Of a stretch of DNA of 64,000 nucleotides, positions 1 through 9,364 are shown one piece after another; the stretch's first letter is position 1, and each line of letters starts with the position of its first letter. The translations under genes and the position numbers were made by a program. The notes under the pieces were generated by a model. It searched no databases. It had not been told where the DNA came from and saw only the letters and a list, made by a program, of their open reading frames with translations. The stretch spans positions 248,001 through 312,000 of the forward strand of contig NZ_KQ948459.1 of assembly GCF_001514115.1 (NCBI RefSeq), read 5' to 3'. This DNA comes from Streptomyces olivochromogenes (GTDB taxonomy: Bacteria > Actinomycetota > Actinomycetes > Streptomycetales > Streptomycetaceae).

Positions 1-865
1 ACAGGAACGACCAGCGGCCTTCCCGCGCGCAGATCGGCGCGAGGTCCTCGAACCGCAGATAGTCGAGCAGATGCAGTCCCAAGGCGTGGACGGCGAGCAC
101 ATGCACCGGGAACGCGACCCCTCGTACCGCGCTCGGGGCCGTGTCGTTGTTGCTGTCACTGCCGAGCACCGCCACCTCCCGGTCGGCCACGAACTCCATC
201 GCGGTCGGATGGAGTCCGGCACGGGCGGCGGCCACGTCCCAGGGGCCCAGCTCCTCGCGGCGCCGGCGGTGTCCGACCCGTACGAGCAGGATGTCTCCGC
301 GACCGACCCGCAACCCCTGCCGGGTCTCGGCGGCGCTCAGGTCCTCGGCGGTCACGTTCGATCCGGGTTCGAGCCAGGAGAGGCCGTGCACCCGGGGTAT
401 GTCGAGGAGGACCCCGCGTCCGACGATGCCGTCGCGGGCCAGCTCCACCGACAGGACGCTCGCGCCCTCCGGCGACAGCGCGTCCGCCGCCGGTATGCCG
501 CCGTGCAGCGTGCCGTCGTAGATGACATGGCACAGCGCGTCGAGGTGACTGTCCACATCGCTGTGAACGTTCATGGCGAAGCGGTCCCGCGCGAAGTCCA
601 CGCCCTTCGCGACCGGTTCGCCGTCCGCCGGAGCGGTGAGCCGGTGCTCGGCCGGATCGGCGTCGTCGGGTTCGGCACGGGTCTCCACGGGGGCGGCGAG
701 CGACACCGTGCGTCCCGACCGCACCTCGCGGACGGCCGCCAGCACCTGTTCCGCGGTGATCGTGTCCAGGGCGCCCCGGCGCCTGCCACCACCGGAGGCC
801 GTGCCGCGCAGTCGGCGGTAGAGCGACCGGAACTCGGCCTCGCTCAGCTCGTCGGGCATCGGCAT
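1..865 (-). CDS. Cyclase family protein (kynurenine-formamidase-like), C-terminus cut by window edge
   Basis: This is a metal-dependent hydrolase of the cyclase/kynurenine formamidase fold. The visible 288 residues run off the left edge of the window. The family's metal-binding segment is visible as HSDVDSHLDALCHV at residues 101-114 (His101, His107-x-Asp109, His113), followed by a typical beta-rich core. The ATG at 865 is preceded by GGAGG at a good distance. The gene is divergent from the DUF389 remnant. Members of this family cut cyclic amides or arylformamides, but the substrate cannot be told from sequence, and no tryptophan-catabolism neighbours are in view. The family call is firm and the reaction unknown. 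Confidence 0.85.
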   Translation of the reverse strand, partial: MPMPDELSEAEFRSLYRRLRGTASGGGRRRGALDTITAEQVLAAVREVRSGRTVSLAAPVETRAEPDDADPAEHRLTAPADGEPVAKGVDFARDRFAMNVHSDVDSHLDALCHVIYDGTLHGGIPAADALSPEGASVLSVELARDGIVGRGVLLDIPRVHGLSWLEPGSNVTAEDLSAAETRQGLRVGRGDILLVRVGHRRRREELGPWDVAAARAGLHPTAMEFVADREVAVLGSDSNNDTAPSAVRGVAFPVHVLAVHALGLHLLDYLRFEDLAPICAREGRWSFL

Positions 866-994
866 GTCACCAGCCTCCGACAGAAGCCGGATTCCGGCAC
901 GCCGAGTTGCCGGGGGCAGGTACCGCCGCGTCAATGAAGGAGCGACCCGTCCACGTCACGACCCGGCGCACCGCACCGAAACGCGGAGGTCCGG

Positions 995-1483
995 ATGGAC
1001 ATGATCCATGTCCGCGCGGTGTGCCCGCCGGATCTCACGCGACGCGCCATGGCCCTGCTGGACGACGAGCCGTGCGCCGTGAACGTGTGCCTCCAGACGG
1101 GCAGCGTACGCAACCCCGACGGTGACGCCATCGAGTGCGACGTCCTGACCGGAGCCGCGAACGACGTGCTGCGCGGTCTGCGGGACCTGGGTCCGGAGCG
1201 CCACGGCTCCATCGTTCTCGATCCGGTGGACACGGTGTTCTCGGAACACGCCGAGAGGACCGGGGACCGGCACGCTCAAGTGCCGGCGGGCGATCTGGCG
1301 ACGGGTGGGCGAACGCCGGCACCGGCGCGAGGTCACGCGGACGGCGTAGGGGCGGACGGCGCCGGAGAAGACGGCTTCGAAGTGTCCGCGGCCGAGGGAG
1401 CGCCGGTGTCCAGGAACTCGCGGATCGCGAAGGCGACCAGCACGATCACCACGGTCCACACCACGACCCACGTGGTCGGGTAG
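995..1483 (+). pseudogene. Truncated DUF389 membrane-protein remnant (N-terminal domain only)
   Basis: The first about 95 residues (starting MDMIHVRAV, with SIVLDPVDTV near residue 75) match the soluble N-terminal domain of Streptomyces DUF389 proteins, which normally continue into a block of transmembrane helices. Here the family-like sequence stops near position 1300. The remaining about 60 codons are low-complexity and run 151 bp into the convergent membrane-protein gene, so they look like read-through. The start is ATG 995 or ATG 1001, after GGAGG at 985-989. I infer a deletion that removed the membrane part. A functional short protein is less likely but possible. Confidence 0.6.
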
Positions 1484-2736
1484 CTCCAGGTGAACAGCAC
1501 GACCGCGGCGACCGCCAGGATCGCGGCGCCGATCCACCGCTTGAAGCGGTGCACGAACCGGCCGACCGGACCCAGCGGGAGCCCCGCCGACACGGCGACG
1601 TCGCGCAGGGCGCCGATGCCCCTGCGACAGCCCGTACGGATGAGGACGGCGATCCGGGAAGGCCCGACGAGGAAGGCGCCGGCGGCCGTCACGAGCGCGA
1701 GTGCTCCGACCGCGCGAACACCGGCGCGCAGGAACCTGACCAGGGAGTCGAACACCGTGGCGGCGGCGTCCTCGGACGTCCCGACGGGCAGATGGTCGAG
1801 ATAGACCGCCCGCGCGACGGCCAGGACGATGCCGAGCACGACCATGGCGGCGAACACCCCGAGCGCGGCCCCGATCAGGGCCCGGCGACGGTTGGTGGCC
1901 AGATACACGCCCGCGGCGGCGATCAGCACGGCGATGACGGGGAGCCAGCCGCCGATGATGTCCAGCACCCGCAGATACGTCTTGATCTTGCCGACGTCCT
2001 TCGACGCGAACACCACGAAGTCCGTGTGTACGGCCGGGATCCGAGCGGCAGGCTTGAAGCCGGCGCTGACCAGCCGGTCCTTGACCTGGGCCACGATCGG
2101 CGCCACATCGATGGTGACCTGACCGTTCTTGGCGGACACCGCACCGGTGGCGTTGCCCGTGAGGGCCTTGTCCAGCGCGCTGTGGGCCCGGCGGTTGGCG
2201 TCCACCCAGACGGTGTCGAAGGCCTTGCTGGAGACCACCCGCTGCACGGTGTCGCCGACCAGACTCTTCAGACCGCTGGTGATCGGGCCGCCCAGGTCGC
2301 CGAGCAGCGTGGCAATCCTCGGCGGGGCACCCTGCTCCGACGCCGCCCGCTCCAGATCCTTGACCAGCGCGTCCACGTCGATCTGCGCCAGGACCGCCGT
2401 GGTGACCCGGTTGGTGACCGCCTTCTGCACATCCGGATCGCTCGCCAGCGGTCCCACGGTGGCGACATAGCGGTCGGTGTCCCGGACGATGCTGTTCGCC
2501 CAGACCGCGACGACGGCCAGCAGCGACAGCAGCGAGGCGAGGAGGATCAGCAGGACCGAACCCGTCGAGCGGAGCCAGTGGTGCCGCGCGGCCCCCGCCG
2601 GCCCCCCGGTCTCCAGAGCGCTCACCCGGTGTCGCAGCTCGTCCAACTCGTTGCGCTCCCGCGCCGAGAGCCGCTGCTCGCCGGACGGTTCGGGGGGCTT
2701 GTGGTCCGGGTCCGGTGGAGGCGGGCTGCTCGTCAT
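1333..2736 (-). CDS. Hypothetical multi-pass integral membrane protein
   Basis: This 467-residue protein has a Pro-rich N-terminus, a helical stretch (residues about 25-45), a first membrane segment at about 55-78, a long extracytoplasmic region of about 170 residues rich in Asp/Val, then four to five further hydrophobic segments (for example LPVIAVLIAAAG and WVVVWTVVIVLVAFAI) and a Ser/Pro-rich tail. I do not recognise a characterised family; similar proteins are widespread in Streptomyces as conserved membrane proteins. The ATG at 2736 has no obvious ribosome-binding site, so the start is uncertain. It converges on the DUF389 remnant. Confidence 0.8.
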   Translation of the reverse strand: MTSSPPPPDPDHKPPEPSGEQRLSARERNELDELRHRVSALETGGPAGAARHHWLRSTGSVLLILLASLLSLLAVVAVWANSIVRDTDRYVATVGPLASDPDVQKAVTNRVTTAVLAQIDVDALVKDLERAASEQGAPPRIATLLGDLGGPITSGLKSLVGDTVQRVVSSKAFDTVWVDANRRAHSALDKALTGNATGAVSAKNGQVTIDVAPIVAQVKDRLVSAGFKPAARIPAVHTDFVVFASKDVGKIKTYLRVLDIIGGWLPVIAVLIAAAGVYLATNRRRALIGAALGVFAAMVVLGIVLAVARAVYLDHLPVGTSEDAAATVFDSLVRFLRAGVRAVGALALVTAAGAFLVGPSRIAVLIRTGCRRGIGALRDVAVSAGLPLGPVGRFVHRFKRWIGAAILAVAAVVLFTWSYPTTWVVVWTVVIVLVAFAIREFLDTGAPSAADTSKPSSPAPSAPTPSA

Positions 2737-2907
2737 GGTTACAGCAGAGGCGTACGCATCCGATCCCGCGACCCGGAACCGGCCCGGCGGGTGAACACCG
2801 CACCGAGGTGCGACGCCTTCCGTCCGATGCTGCAATGGAATTCGGGCCCGTGGATGCGCAGGCATGCGGGGACAGGGGAAACTCCATGACCACCCAGAGG
2901 TGAAGCC

Positions 2908-3357
2908 GTGAGCGATTCTGCCGTCAGCGATGAATTCGCCGAAATGGGCCCAATCGACTATATAGTCGTCGAGTTTCCCGGCAACCGCATGACTGGCGAA
3001 GGCTTTCCCCTGCTGGTCGACCTCGTGGACCGCGGCGTCATCCGGATCCTTGATCTGATGTTTGTCAGGAAGGAAGAGGACGGATCCGTGGTCGGCATGG
3101 AGATCGCCGACCTCACCGGCGACGGAGCCCTCGACCTCGCCGTCTTCGAGGGAGCTTCCTCCGGCCTGCTGGGCGAGGACGACATCGAGGAGGCGGGCAG
3201 CGCCCTGGAGCCCGGCAACTCGGCCGGAATCCTGGTCTACGAGAACCTGTGGGCCGCTCCCTTCGCCACCGCCCTGCGCCGCGGCGGCGCCCAACTGGTC
3301 GCCTCCGGTCGCATCCCCGTGCCGGCCGTGCTGGCCGCGCTGGACGCGACGGAGTAG
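2908..3357 (+). CDS. DUF6325 family protein
   Basis: This is a 149-residue soluble acidic protein of the DUF6325 type. Recognisable features are the opening GPIDYIVVEFPGN (residues 14-26), the central RGVIRILDLMFVRKEEDG and the C-terminal ENLWAAPFATALRRGGAQLV. The family resembles DUF1269 proteins and is often found near SHOCT-domain proteins in Streptomyces; a SHOCT gene lies at 8252. The GTG start at 2908 follows AGAGGTGA. The gene converges on gluconokinase with only 62 bp between them. Function is unknown. Confidence 0.85.
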   Translation: MSDSAVSDEFAEMGPIDYIVVEFPGNRMTGEGFPLLVDLVDRGVIRILDLMFVRKEEDGSVVGMEIADLTGDGALDLAVFEGASSGLLGEDDIEEAGSALEPGNSAGILVYENLWAAPFATALRRGGAQLVASGRIPVPAVLAALDATE

Positions 3358-3419
3358 CACACGGCCGCCGCCCGCGCGTTCTGGAGGCATCGCCACCGCA
3401 CTCGTGAGCGTCTGATCCG

Positions 3420-3992
3420 TCAGGGGCCCGGGGGCCCGGCGCAGTGCTCGACGGCGGTCCGCACCCGGGCGAGGTTCACCGGAAGGCCGGCCGTGGCATC
3501 CAGGGTCATGCCCGGCTCGTCCCGCTCCAGCGGCTCCAGCGTCTCGAACTGCGAGTCGACCAGCCTGGCGGGCATGAAGTGGCCGGTGCGCCGGGACACA
3601 CGGTCCCGGGCCGTCGCCCGGTCCAGGGCGAGGTACAGGTACCGCAACGCCGGCCCCCCGGCCTCCCGGAACTCGTCGCGATAGGCGCGCTTGAGGGCCG
3701 AGCAGGCGACGACCAGTCCCTCGCGGGCCTCGGCGGAGCGACGGATGCGCTCCGAGAGGGCACGCAGCCAGGGCGCGCGGTCGGTGTCGTCCAGGGCGTG
3801 GCCCGCGGTCATCTTCGCGATGTTCGCCGCGGGATGGAAGTCGTCGCCCTCGACGAACGTCAGGCCGAGGTCCTCGGCGGCCGCTTGGCCGAAGGTGGTC
3901 TTCCCGGATCCCGACACGCCGAGGACCACGATGATCGGGGGCCTTTGCCCGTCCCCTTCGCCGCCTCCGGCGCTGCCCCCGGCCCCGGTCAC
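3420..3992 (-). CDS. gntK: Gluconokinase
   Basis: It phosphorylates D-gluconate to 6-phosphogluconate with ATP, feeding the pentose phosphate pathway. The 190-residue length and the motifs fit the bacterial GntK family: Walker A GVSGSGKTT near residue 25, GDDFHPAANIAKM for substrate and Mg2+, the conserved CSALKRAYRD segment, and a tail containing RTGHFMPARLVDSQFETLE. The GTG start at 3992 overlaps the cydB stop codon (GTGA), so translation is probably coupled. It is the last gene of the probable SDR-cydA-cydB-gntK operon. A glucose-dehydrogenase-like gene upstream could supply gluconate (inference). Confidence 0.93.
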   Translation of the reverse strand: MTGAGGSAGGGEGDGQRPPIIVVLGVSGSGKTTFGQAAAEDLGLTFVEGDDFHPAANIAKMTAGHALDDTDRAPWLRALSERIRRSAEAREGLVVACSALKRAYRDEFREAGGPALRYLYLALDRATARDRVSRRTGHFMPARLVDSQFETLEPLERDEPGMTLDATAGLPVNLARVRTAVEHCAGPPGP

Positions 3993-5038
3993 GGGTTCTC
4001 GGGTTCCCGCCCTGGTGCCGTCTGCCGCAGATCCACCTCGGTGAGGGGCTGGAGGGCCCCGCGGGTGTCCAGCCGGTAGAGCAGGACGAGCGGCGGCCCG
4101 ACGAGCACCACCGCGATGACCGTGACCAGCATGAGCCAGCGCAGCGTCGTCGCCGCGCCGGCCGCCTGGGACACGGTCAGTGAGGTGGGGATGAGATAGG
4201 GCCGCTGGGCCAGTCCCCAGGCCACGACGACGAGGGCCACGCTGCCGATCGCGGTGACCCTCGCCCATCCCGTCGCGACGCGGAACAGCAGCCAGGCGGT
4301 GGTCAACGCGCTGACGACGGCGATGAGTACGAGGACGAGACCGATTCCACCGGTCAGCCCGTCGTAGACGTAGGGCGCGTCGTCGTGGGTCACGGCGAGG
4401 CCGACGACCGCCAGCACGGCGAGGACGACGAGAGTGCACCAGGCCCGCCGCCGGAAGTAGCCGACGAGGTCGGGGGCGTCGAACCGGCGGGCGTCGGCGG
4501 TCAGGAACACCGCCCCGAGGAAGGCGGTCGCGGCGACGGTGAGCAGCCCGGCGATCACGGAGGTCCCGTTGGACCAGGCGTCGGCGGACGCCTTCGTGCC
4601 GGGAGCCACCCGGCCCGTGGCGATCCCCCCGACCGCCGCGCCGAGGAAGAAGGGGGTCAGCAGCGAGGAGACGGCGAAGACGGCGCCGTAGATCCTGCGC
4701 CGGGCGAGGCGCCGCGTGGGCTTGCGCAGGGCGAAGCCGGCACCGCGCAGGACGAGTCCCACGGCCGCGAGCGCCAGCGGGAGCCACATGGCGGAGAAGA
4801 CCGTCTGGAACAGGACCGGGAACCCGGTCCACATGATGACCAGGACGAAGATGAGCCAGACGTTGTTGGTCTCCCACACGGGTTCCATGGCGTGGTCGAT
4901 GAGCCACCTCGGGCGCTTGCCGCGTTCGGCGCCGCCCGCGACGAGGTCCCAGAAGCCGGCACCGTAGTCCGTGCCACCAGCACACGCGTAGGCGGCCACC
5001 GCCACCAGCAGCACCCAGGCGACGACGTCCTCGATCAT
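3989..5038 (-). CDS. cydB: Cytochrome bd ubiquinol/menaquinol oxidase subunit II
   Basis: This is the membrane subunit of the bd-type terminal oxidase, which reduces O2 with quinol electrons at high affinity. The 349 residues contain about eight to nine hydrophobic helices. The N-terminus (VVAWVLLVAVAAYACAGGTDYGAGFWDL) and the segment EPVWETNNVWLIFVLV are family signatures. The ATG at 5038 overlaps the cydA stop (ATGA) and its own stop overlaps the gntK start, so three genes appear translationally coupled. The cydCD transporter genes found next to cydAB in many Streptomyces are not adjacent here. Confidence 0.95.
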   Translation of the reverse strand: MIEDVVAWVLLVAVAAYACAGGTDYGAGFWDLVAGGAERGKRPRWLIDHAMEPVWETNNVWLIFVLVIMWTGFPVLFQTVFSAMWLPLALAAVGLVLRGAGFALRKPTRRLARRRIYGAVFAVSSLLTPFFLGAAVGGIATGRVAPGTKASADAWSNGTSVIAGLLTVAATAFLGAVFLTADARRFDAPDLVGYFRRRAWCTLVVLAVLAVVGLAVTHDDAPYVYDGLTGGIGLVLVLIAVVSALTTAWLLFRVATGWARVTAIGSVALVVVAWGLAQRPYLIPTSLTVSQAAGAATTLRWLMLVTVIAVVLVGPPLVLLYRLDTRGALQPLTEVDLRQTAPGREPENP

Positions 5039-6489
5039 TCGTCTCCCCCGTCCCCGCTCGCGGTGGTCGACAACGGGCGGGGCCCGTAGGGAGTGCCGCC
5101 CTCCAGATCCTCGGCGCCGGCCGCCGTGGGCGCGCCCTCGTCGGCCAGCCGCCAGCGGTGGCTCATCTTCGCAAGGACGGTCAGGAAGGAACCGAAGGCG
5201 AGGACGTAGACCACCACGACGATGCCGAACATCGTCCACAGGGACGCGGCGCGGGTGCCCGTGACCGCCTCCGAGACCCGCATGTTCTGGTAGACGATCC
5301 AGGGCTGCCGGCCCACCTCGGTCGTGATCCAGCCGCACTCCACGGTCAGCAGACAGGCGGCGCCGGCGAGGGCGGCACACCGGAGGAACCAGCGCGACCG
5401 GGGCAGTTCGCGACGCCGCAGCCAGCACCAGCCGTACCAGAGCGCGAGCAGCACGAGCAGGCTTCCGACGGTCACCATGATGTCGAACGCCCAGTGGGCG
5501 ATGGTGGCCTGGATCACCGTCGGGCGGTCGCTCGCCGCGACCGACGTCAGTCCGGTCACCTCGGTGGTCGGTCTGAATCCGGCGAGGACCGAGTCCAGTT
5601 GGGGGATCTTGATCCCGCCGGAGACCGACCCGTCGGCGTGCAGACGCCCGAAGAGGTACTCCGGTACGCGGGTGTCGGTCTTCCACACCAGCTCGGTGGC
5701 CGCGAACTTCACGGGCTGCTTCTGGAAGACGGAGCGGGCGATGGAGTCCCCGAGCACGAACTGCACGGGGGTGAGGATCGCGGCGACGGCGAACGGCAAG
5801 GTGAAGCCGAGCCGGTGGTAGCGGTCCCGGCGGCCGCGCAGCAGGCCGACCGCGTACACCCCGGCGACGACGTATCCGGCGGTCAGGACCACGCCGACCA
5901 CGAAGTGCCAGTACTCGGGGCCGAACATCGGTGTGAAGACCGCCTGCCGCACATTGACGTTCACCGGCCTGCCGGACGCGTCGAGAGTGAAGCCGCGCGG
6001 GGTGTTCATCCAGGCGTTCGCGGCCACGACGCCGAACGCCCCCATCAGGGCGGCCAGCGGCAGGGGCAGGCCGAGCCAGAAGTGCGTCCACGGCTTGAGC
6101 CTGCGCCAGCCGTACAGGTAGATGGCGATGAAGATCGCCTCGAGGAAGAACGCCCAGGCCTCGATCCCGAAGCCGAAGCCGAAGACGTCGCCCCACCGGC
6201 CCATCATCCCGGGCCACAGCAGACCGAATTCGAAGGACAGCACGGTGCCCGTCACGATGCCGATCGCGAACTGGACGGCCATGACCGCAGACCAGCGCCG
6301 TGCGAGCAGCAGGGCGATGGCGTCGCCCTTGCGCAGCCCGCGGTAGTGCATGAGGAGCGTGATGGCGGGCAGCGCCACGCCGAAGGGTACGAGCAGGATG
6401 TGGGAGGCCAGAGTGAAGGCCATCAGCTCCCGGGCCGGGAGGAGTTGTGGTGGACCGTCCGCGAGAAGGTGCTCGACTGCGCTGTTCAC
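5035..6489 (-). CDS. cydA: Cytochrome bd ubiquinol/menaquinol oxidase subunit I
   Basis: This is the quinol-oxidising and haem-carrying subunit of cytochrome bd. It has 484 residues and about nine membrane helices. Likely haem ligands are His30 in the first helix (TLASHILLVPFG), His195 (PEYWHFVVG) and Met338 (AFDIMVTVG). The GRQPW quinol-site signature is at 394-398. The Q-loop is short, as in the CioA-like/actinobacterial type rather than the long E. coli form. The ATG start lies 42 bp after the stop of the SDR gene on the same strand, so the two may be cotranscribed. I found no convincing Rex-type operator in that 42 bp gap. Confidence 0.95.
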   Translation of the reverse strand: MNSAVEHLLADGPPQLLPARELMAFTLASHILLVPFGVALPAITLLMHYRGLRKGDAIALLLARRWSAVMAVQFAIGIVTGTVLSFEFGLLWPGMMGRWGDVFGFGFGIEAWAFFLEAIFIAIYLYGWRRLKPWTHFWLGLPLPLAALMGAFGVVAANAWMNTPRGFTLDASGRPVNVNVRQAVFTPMFGPEYWHFVVGVVLTAGYVVAGVYAVGLLRGRRDRYHRLGFTLPFAVAAILTPVQFVLGDSIARSVFQKQPVKFAATELVWKTDTRVPEYLFGRLHADGSVSGGIKIPQLDSVLAGFRPTTEVTGLTSVAASDRPTVIQATIAHWAFDIMVTVGSLLVLLALWYGWCWLRRRELPRSRWFLRCAALAGAACLLTVECGWITTEVGRQPWIVYQNMRVSEAVTGTRAASLWTMFGIVVVVYVLAFGSFLTVLAKMSHRWRLADEGAPTAAGAEDLEGGTPYGPRPLSTTASGDGGDE

Positions 6490-6531
6490 ATGACCTCGGT
6501 GGCTCGTACGGGATGGCTGAGGGGCCCTGCT

Positions 6532-7371
<840 letters not shown>

Positions 7372-7403
7372 TCATGTCTCCCTGTGGGTGGCGACGCGGA
7401 CCG

Positions 7404-7434
7404 TCGGAGGAATCCGCTTTTCGGAGGAATCCGC
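7404..7434. repeat. Tandem 14-bp direct repeat upstream of the SDR gene
   Basis: TCGGAGGAATCCGC occurs twice, at 7404-7417 and 7421-7434, separated by three bases. The 12-base core CGGAGGAATCCG occurs again at 8121-8132, between the divergent DUF7144 and SHOCT genes. The spacing is 17 bp and each copy has CGGA/TCCG arms. It may be a shared activator or repressor site for this group of small stress-type genes. That role is inference. Confidence 0.45.
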
Positions 7435-7561
7435 CCCACAACGAAAACACTGGTGAGTCGGGACGGCCCGCTGGCACGTCCGCTGTCAGCCGGTCGGGGG
7501 GCCGACCCGGGCTGAACGGCCGAATGCCGACCCGCGGGGTCATCCGGGACGGCGCGCTCGG

Positions 7562-7990
7562 CTACTCGGTGCGGGGCTGCCGGCTGATTCCGACGCACAG
7601 CGCCCAGATGACGAAGGCGTCCACGGCGATCAGCACGATGGCCCAGACGGGGTAGTACGGCAGCCACATGAAGTTGGCGATCATCGACAGGCCTGCCAGG
7701 ACGACTCCGACCACGCGTGCCCACATCGCTCCGGTGAACAGGGCGGCGCCCGCGAGAATGACCAGGACGCCGAGGGAGAGGTGGATCCAGCCCCAACTCG
7801 TCAGATTGAAGTTGTAGGCGTAGTTGCGGGTGAGGACGAAGACGTCGTCCTCGGCGATGGCGGAGATTCCCTCGAATATCGCCATCACTCCACCGAAGAT
7901 CATCATGACTGCGGCGAAGGCGGTCCAGCTGGACGCCCACGCTCCGCCGCCCCCGGTCTCGCGTCGCTGGTGCATTCCGGTCGTGGTCAT
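7562..7990 (-). CDS. DUF7144-type small membrane protein
   Basis: This 142-residue integral membrane protein has four hydrophobic segments (near residues 20-45, 65-85, 90-105 and 110-132). It has the family features GGVMAIFEGISAI, WGWIHLSLGVLVILAG and the ending WAIVLIAVDAFVIWAL. The ATG at 7990 is chosen over an in-frame upstream start at 8020 because it has a strong GGAGGAG ribosome-binding site and matches the family N-terminus. Function is unknown. It is divergent from the SHOCT gene. Confidence 0.88.
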   Translation of the reverse strand: MTTTGMHQRRETGGGGAWASSWTAFAAVMMIFGGVMAIFEGISAIAEDDVFVLTRNYAYNFNLTSWGWIHLSLGVLVILAGAALFTGAMWARVVGVVLAGLSMIANFMWLPYYPVWAIVLIAVDAFVIWALCVGISRQPRTE

Positions 7991-8251
7991 ATCGAGCTCC
8001 TCCCACGTAGGCCTCACCACTGACCTGTGACCGGTCCGTGGTCCACATTTCAGCTTGCCATGAGAGTCACCGACCGGCAGAACGGCGGAATTCCCGCGGG
8101 GTGATGCCGATGCCGATGTGCGGAGGAATCCGTGCGGTGCTCCAATGGAGGTGTCCCATGCGCCGAGAATTGCCCGTCGGTCAGGGGAGCGTGGTTATAT
8201 CGCAGGCCGCTTTCCGGATTCGCGGGCCGCTTTTCCAGAGAGGAAACCGCC

Positions 8252-8548
8252 GTGCCAGGTCTCCTTCGCGGGGTCGCCCGCACAGCCGTGGTGGCCGGTA
8301 CCGCGACCGCCGTGTCGAACCGTGTGTCACGCCGTCAGCAGGGGCGATGGGCTCAGCAGGAGTACCAGGAGTACCAGGAGGCCCCGCCGCAGCCCACGCC
8401 CGCCGCGCCGCCCCCGCCGTCGGCCGCCCCGTCGGCCGACGACATGAGCGGCCGGATCGATCAGCTGAAGCAACTCGGGGAACTCAAGGCCCAAGGCGTC
8501 CTGACCGAGGCCGAGTTCGAGGAGCAGAAGCGCCGGATCCTTGGGTAG
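8252..8548 (+). CDS. SHOCT domain-containing small protein
   Basis: This 98-residue protein has an N-terminal basic/hydrophobic stretch (LLRGVARTAVVAGTATAV), a Gln/Pro/Ala-rich linker, and a C-terminal SHOCT domain (IDQLKQLGELKAQGVLTEAE, ending FEEQKRRILG). SHOCT is a short oligomerisation or targeting helix pair found at protein ends. The GTG start at 8252 is preferred over an upstream in-frame ATG at 8132 because GAGGA lies just before it and the N-terminus fits the family. The DUF427 gene follows after 9 bp and is probably cotranscribed. Confidence 0.85.
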   Translation: MPGLLRGVARTAVVAGTATAVSNRVSRRQQGRWAQQEYQEYQEAPPQPTPAAPPPPSAAPSADDMSGRIDQLKQLGELKAQGVLTEAEFEEQKRRILG

Positions 8549-8557
8549 TGAGGGTCC

Positions 8558-9349
8558 ATGAACCTCACAACTGCGGAAGGTCTACTGTGGGAGCCCAGCG
8601 AGCGCTGGGTGCGCGGGTGCAAGGGCGAGGTCACGGTCGTCGACAGCCGGCACCCCGTCCTCGTATGGGAGCCCGAAGTGCCCGTTCCGCTGTACGCGTT
8701 CCCGCGCGGGGAGGTCCGCGAGGATCTGCTCCGCCCGGCGAAGAACCCGCCGACCGGCACACACAGCGGATCGCGGGTCTTCTACGACCTCGAAGTCGAC
8801 GGCGAACTGCTGGAGAACGCGGCCTGGACGTTCCCCGCCGACGACCTGGCCGGCCACATCGCCTTCGAGTGGTTCAGCCGCAGCGGCCGGGGACTCGACC
8901 ACTGGTACGAGGAGGACGAGGAGATCTTCATCCACCCCCGCGATCCGCACAAACGCGTGGACGCCCTCCCGAGCAGCCGTCACGTCCGGGTCGAGATCGA
9001 CGGCACGGTCGTCGCGGACACCCGCCGTCCGGTGCTGCTCTTCGAGACCGGCCTGCCGACGCGGTACTACATCCCGCGTGCGGACGTCCGCCTCGACCTG
9101 TTCGTCCCCAGCGACCTCAGCACGGGGTGCCCCTACAAGGGCACCGCCGAGTACTGGTCGTGGCGGGGTGGCGGCGACGCCCCCGCGAACCTCGTCTGGA
9201 GCTACCCGGAGCCACTGCCCGCGGTGGGCGCCGTCAAAGACCTCCTCGCCTTCTACAACGAAGCGGTGGACATCACCGTGGACGGGGAACGACTGGAACG
9301 CCCCGTCACCCCGTTCACCTCGACACTCCCGGCGCGACCGGCGACGTGA
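8558..9349 (+). CDS. Tandem DUF427 domain protein
   Basis: The 263 residues contain two copies of the DUF427 beta-rich fold, about residues 10-125 and 140-255. Each copy has the pattern of a short strand (VRVEIDGTVVADTRRPVLLFE in the second copy), a tyrosine-rich turn (TRYYIPRADV) and a C-terminal EP-containing strand followed by AFYNEAVDITVDGE. The ATG start is at 8558. The biochemical role of the family is not established. It is probably in one transcript with the SHOCT gene. Confidence 0.9.
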   Translation: MNLTTAEGLLWEPSERWVRGCKGEVTVVDSRHPVLVWEPEVPVPLYAFPRGEVREDLLRPAKNPPTGTHSGSRVFYDLEVDGELLENAAWTFPADDLAGHIAFEWFSRSGRGLDHWYEEDEEIFIHPRDPHKRVDALPSSRHVRVEIDGTVVADTRRPVLLFETGLPTRYYIPRADVRLDLFVPSDLSTGCPYKGTAEYWSWRGGGDAPANLVWSYPEPLPAVGAVKDLLAFYNEAVDITVDGERLERPVTPFTSTLPARPAT

Positions 9350-9364
9350 CGGCGGCGCGGGCTG

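Noticed and set aside
6490..6531. A Rex-type operator before cydA
   Set aside because: The 42-bp gap has no TTGTGA-like half-sites.
8124..8160. GGAAT in the shared repeat as a SigR-type -35 box
   Set aside because: No GTT -10 element lies at the needed spacing in any of the copies.
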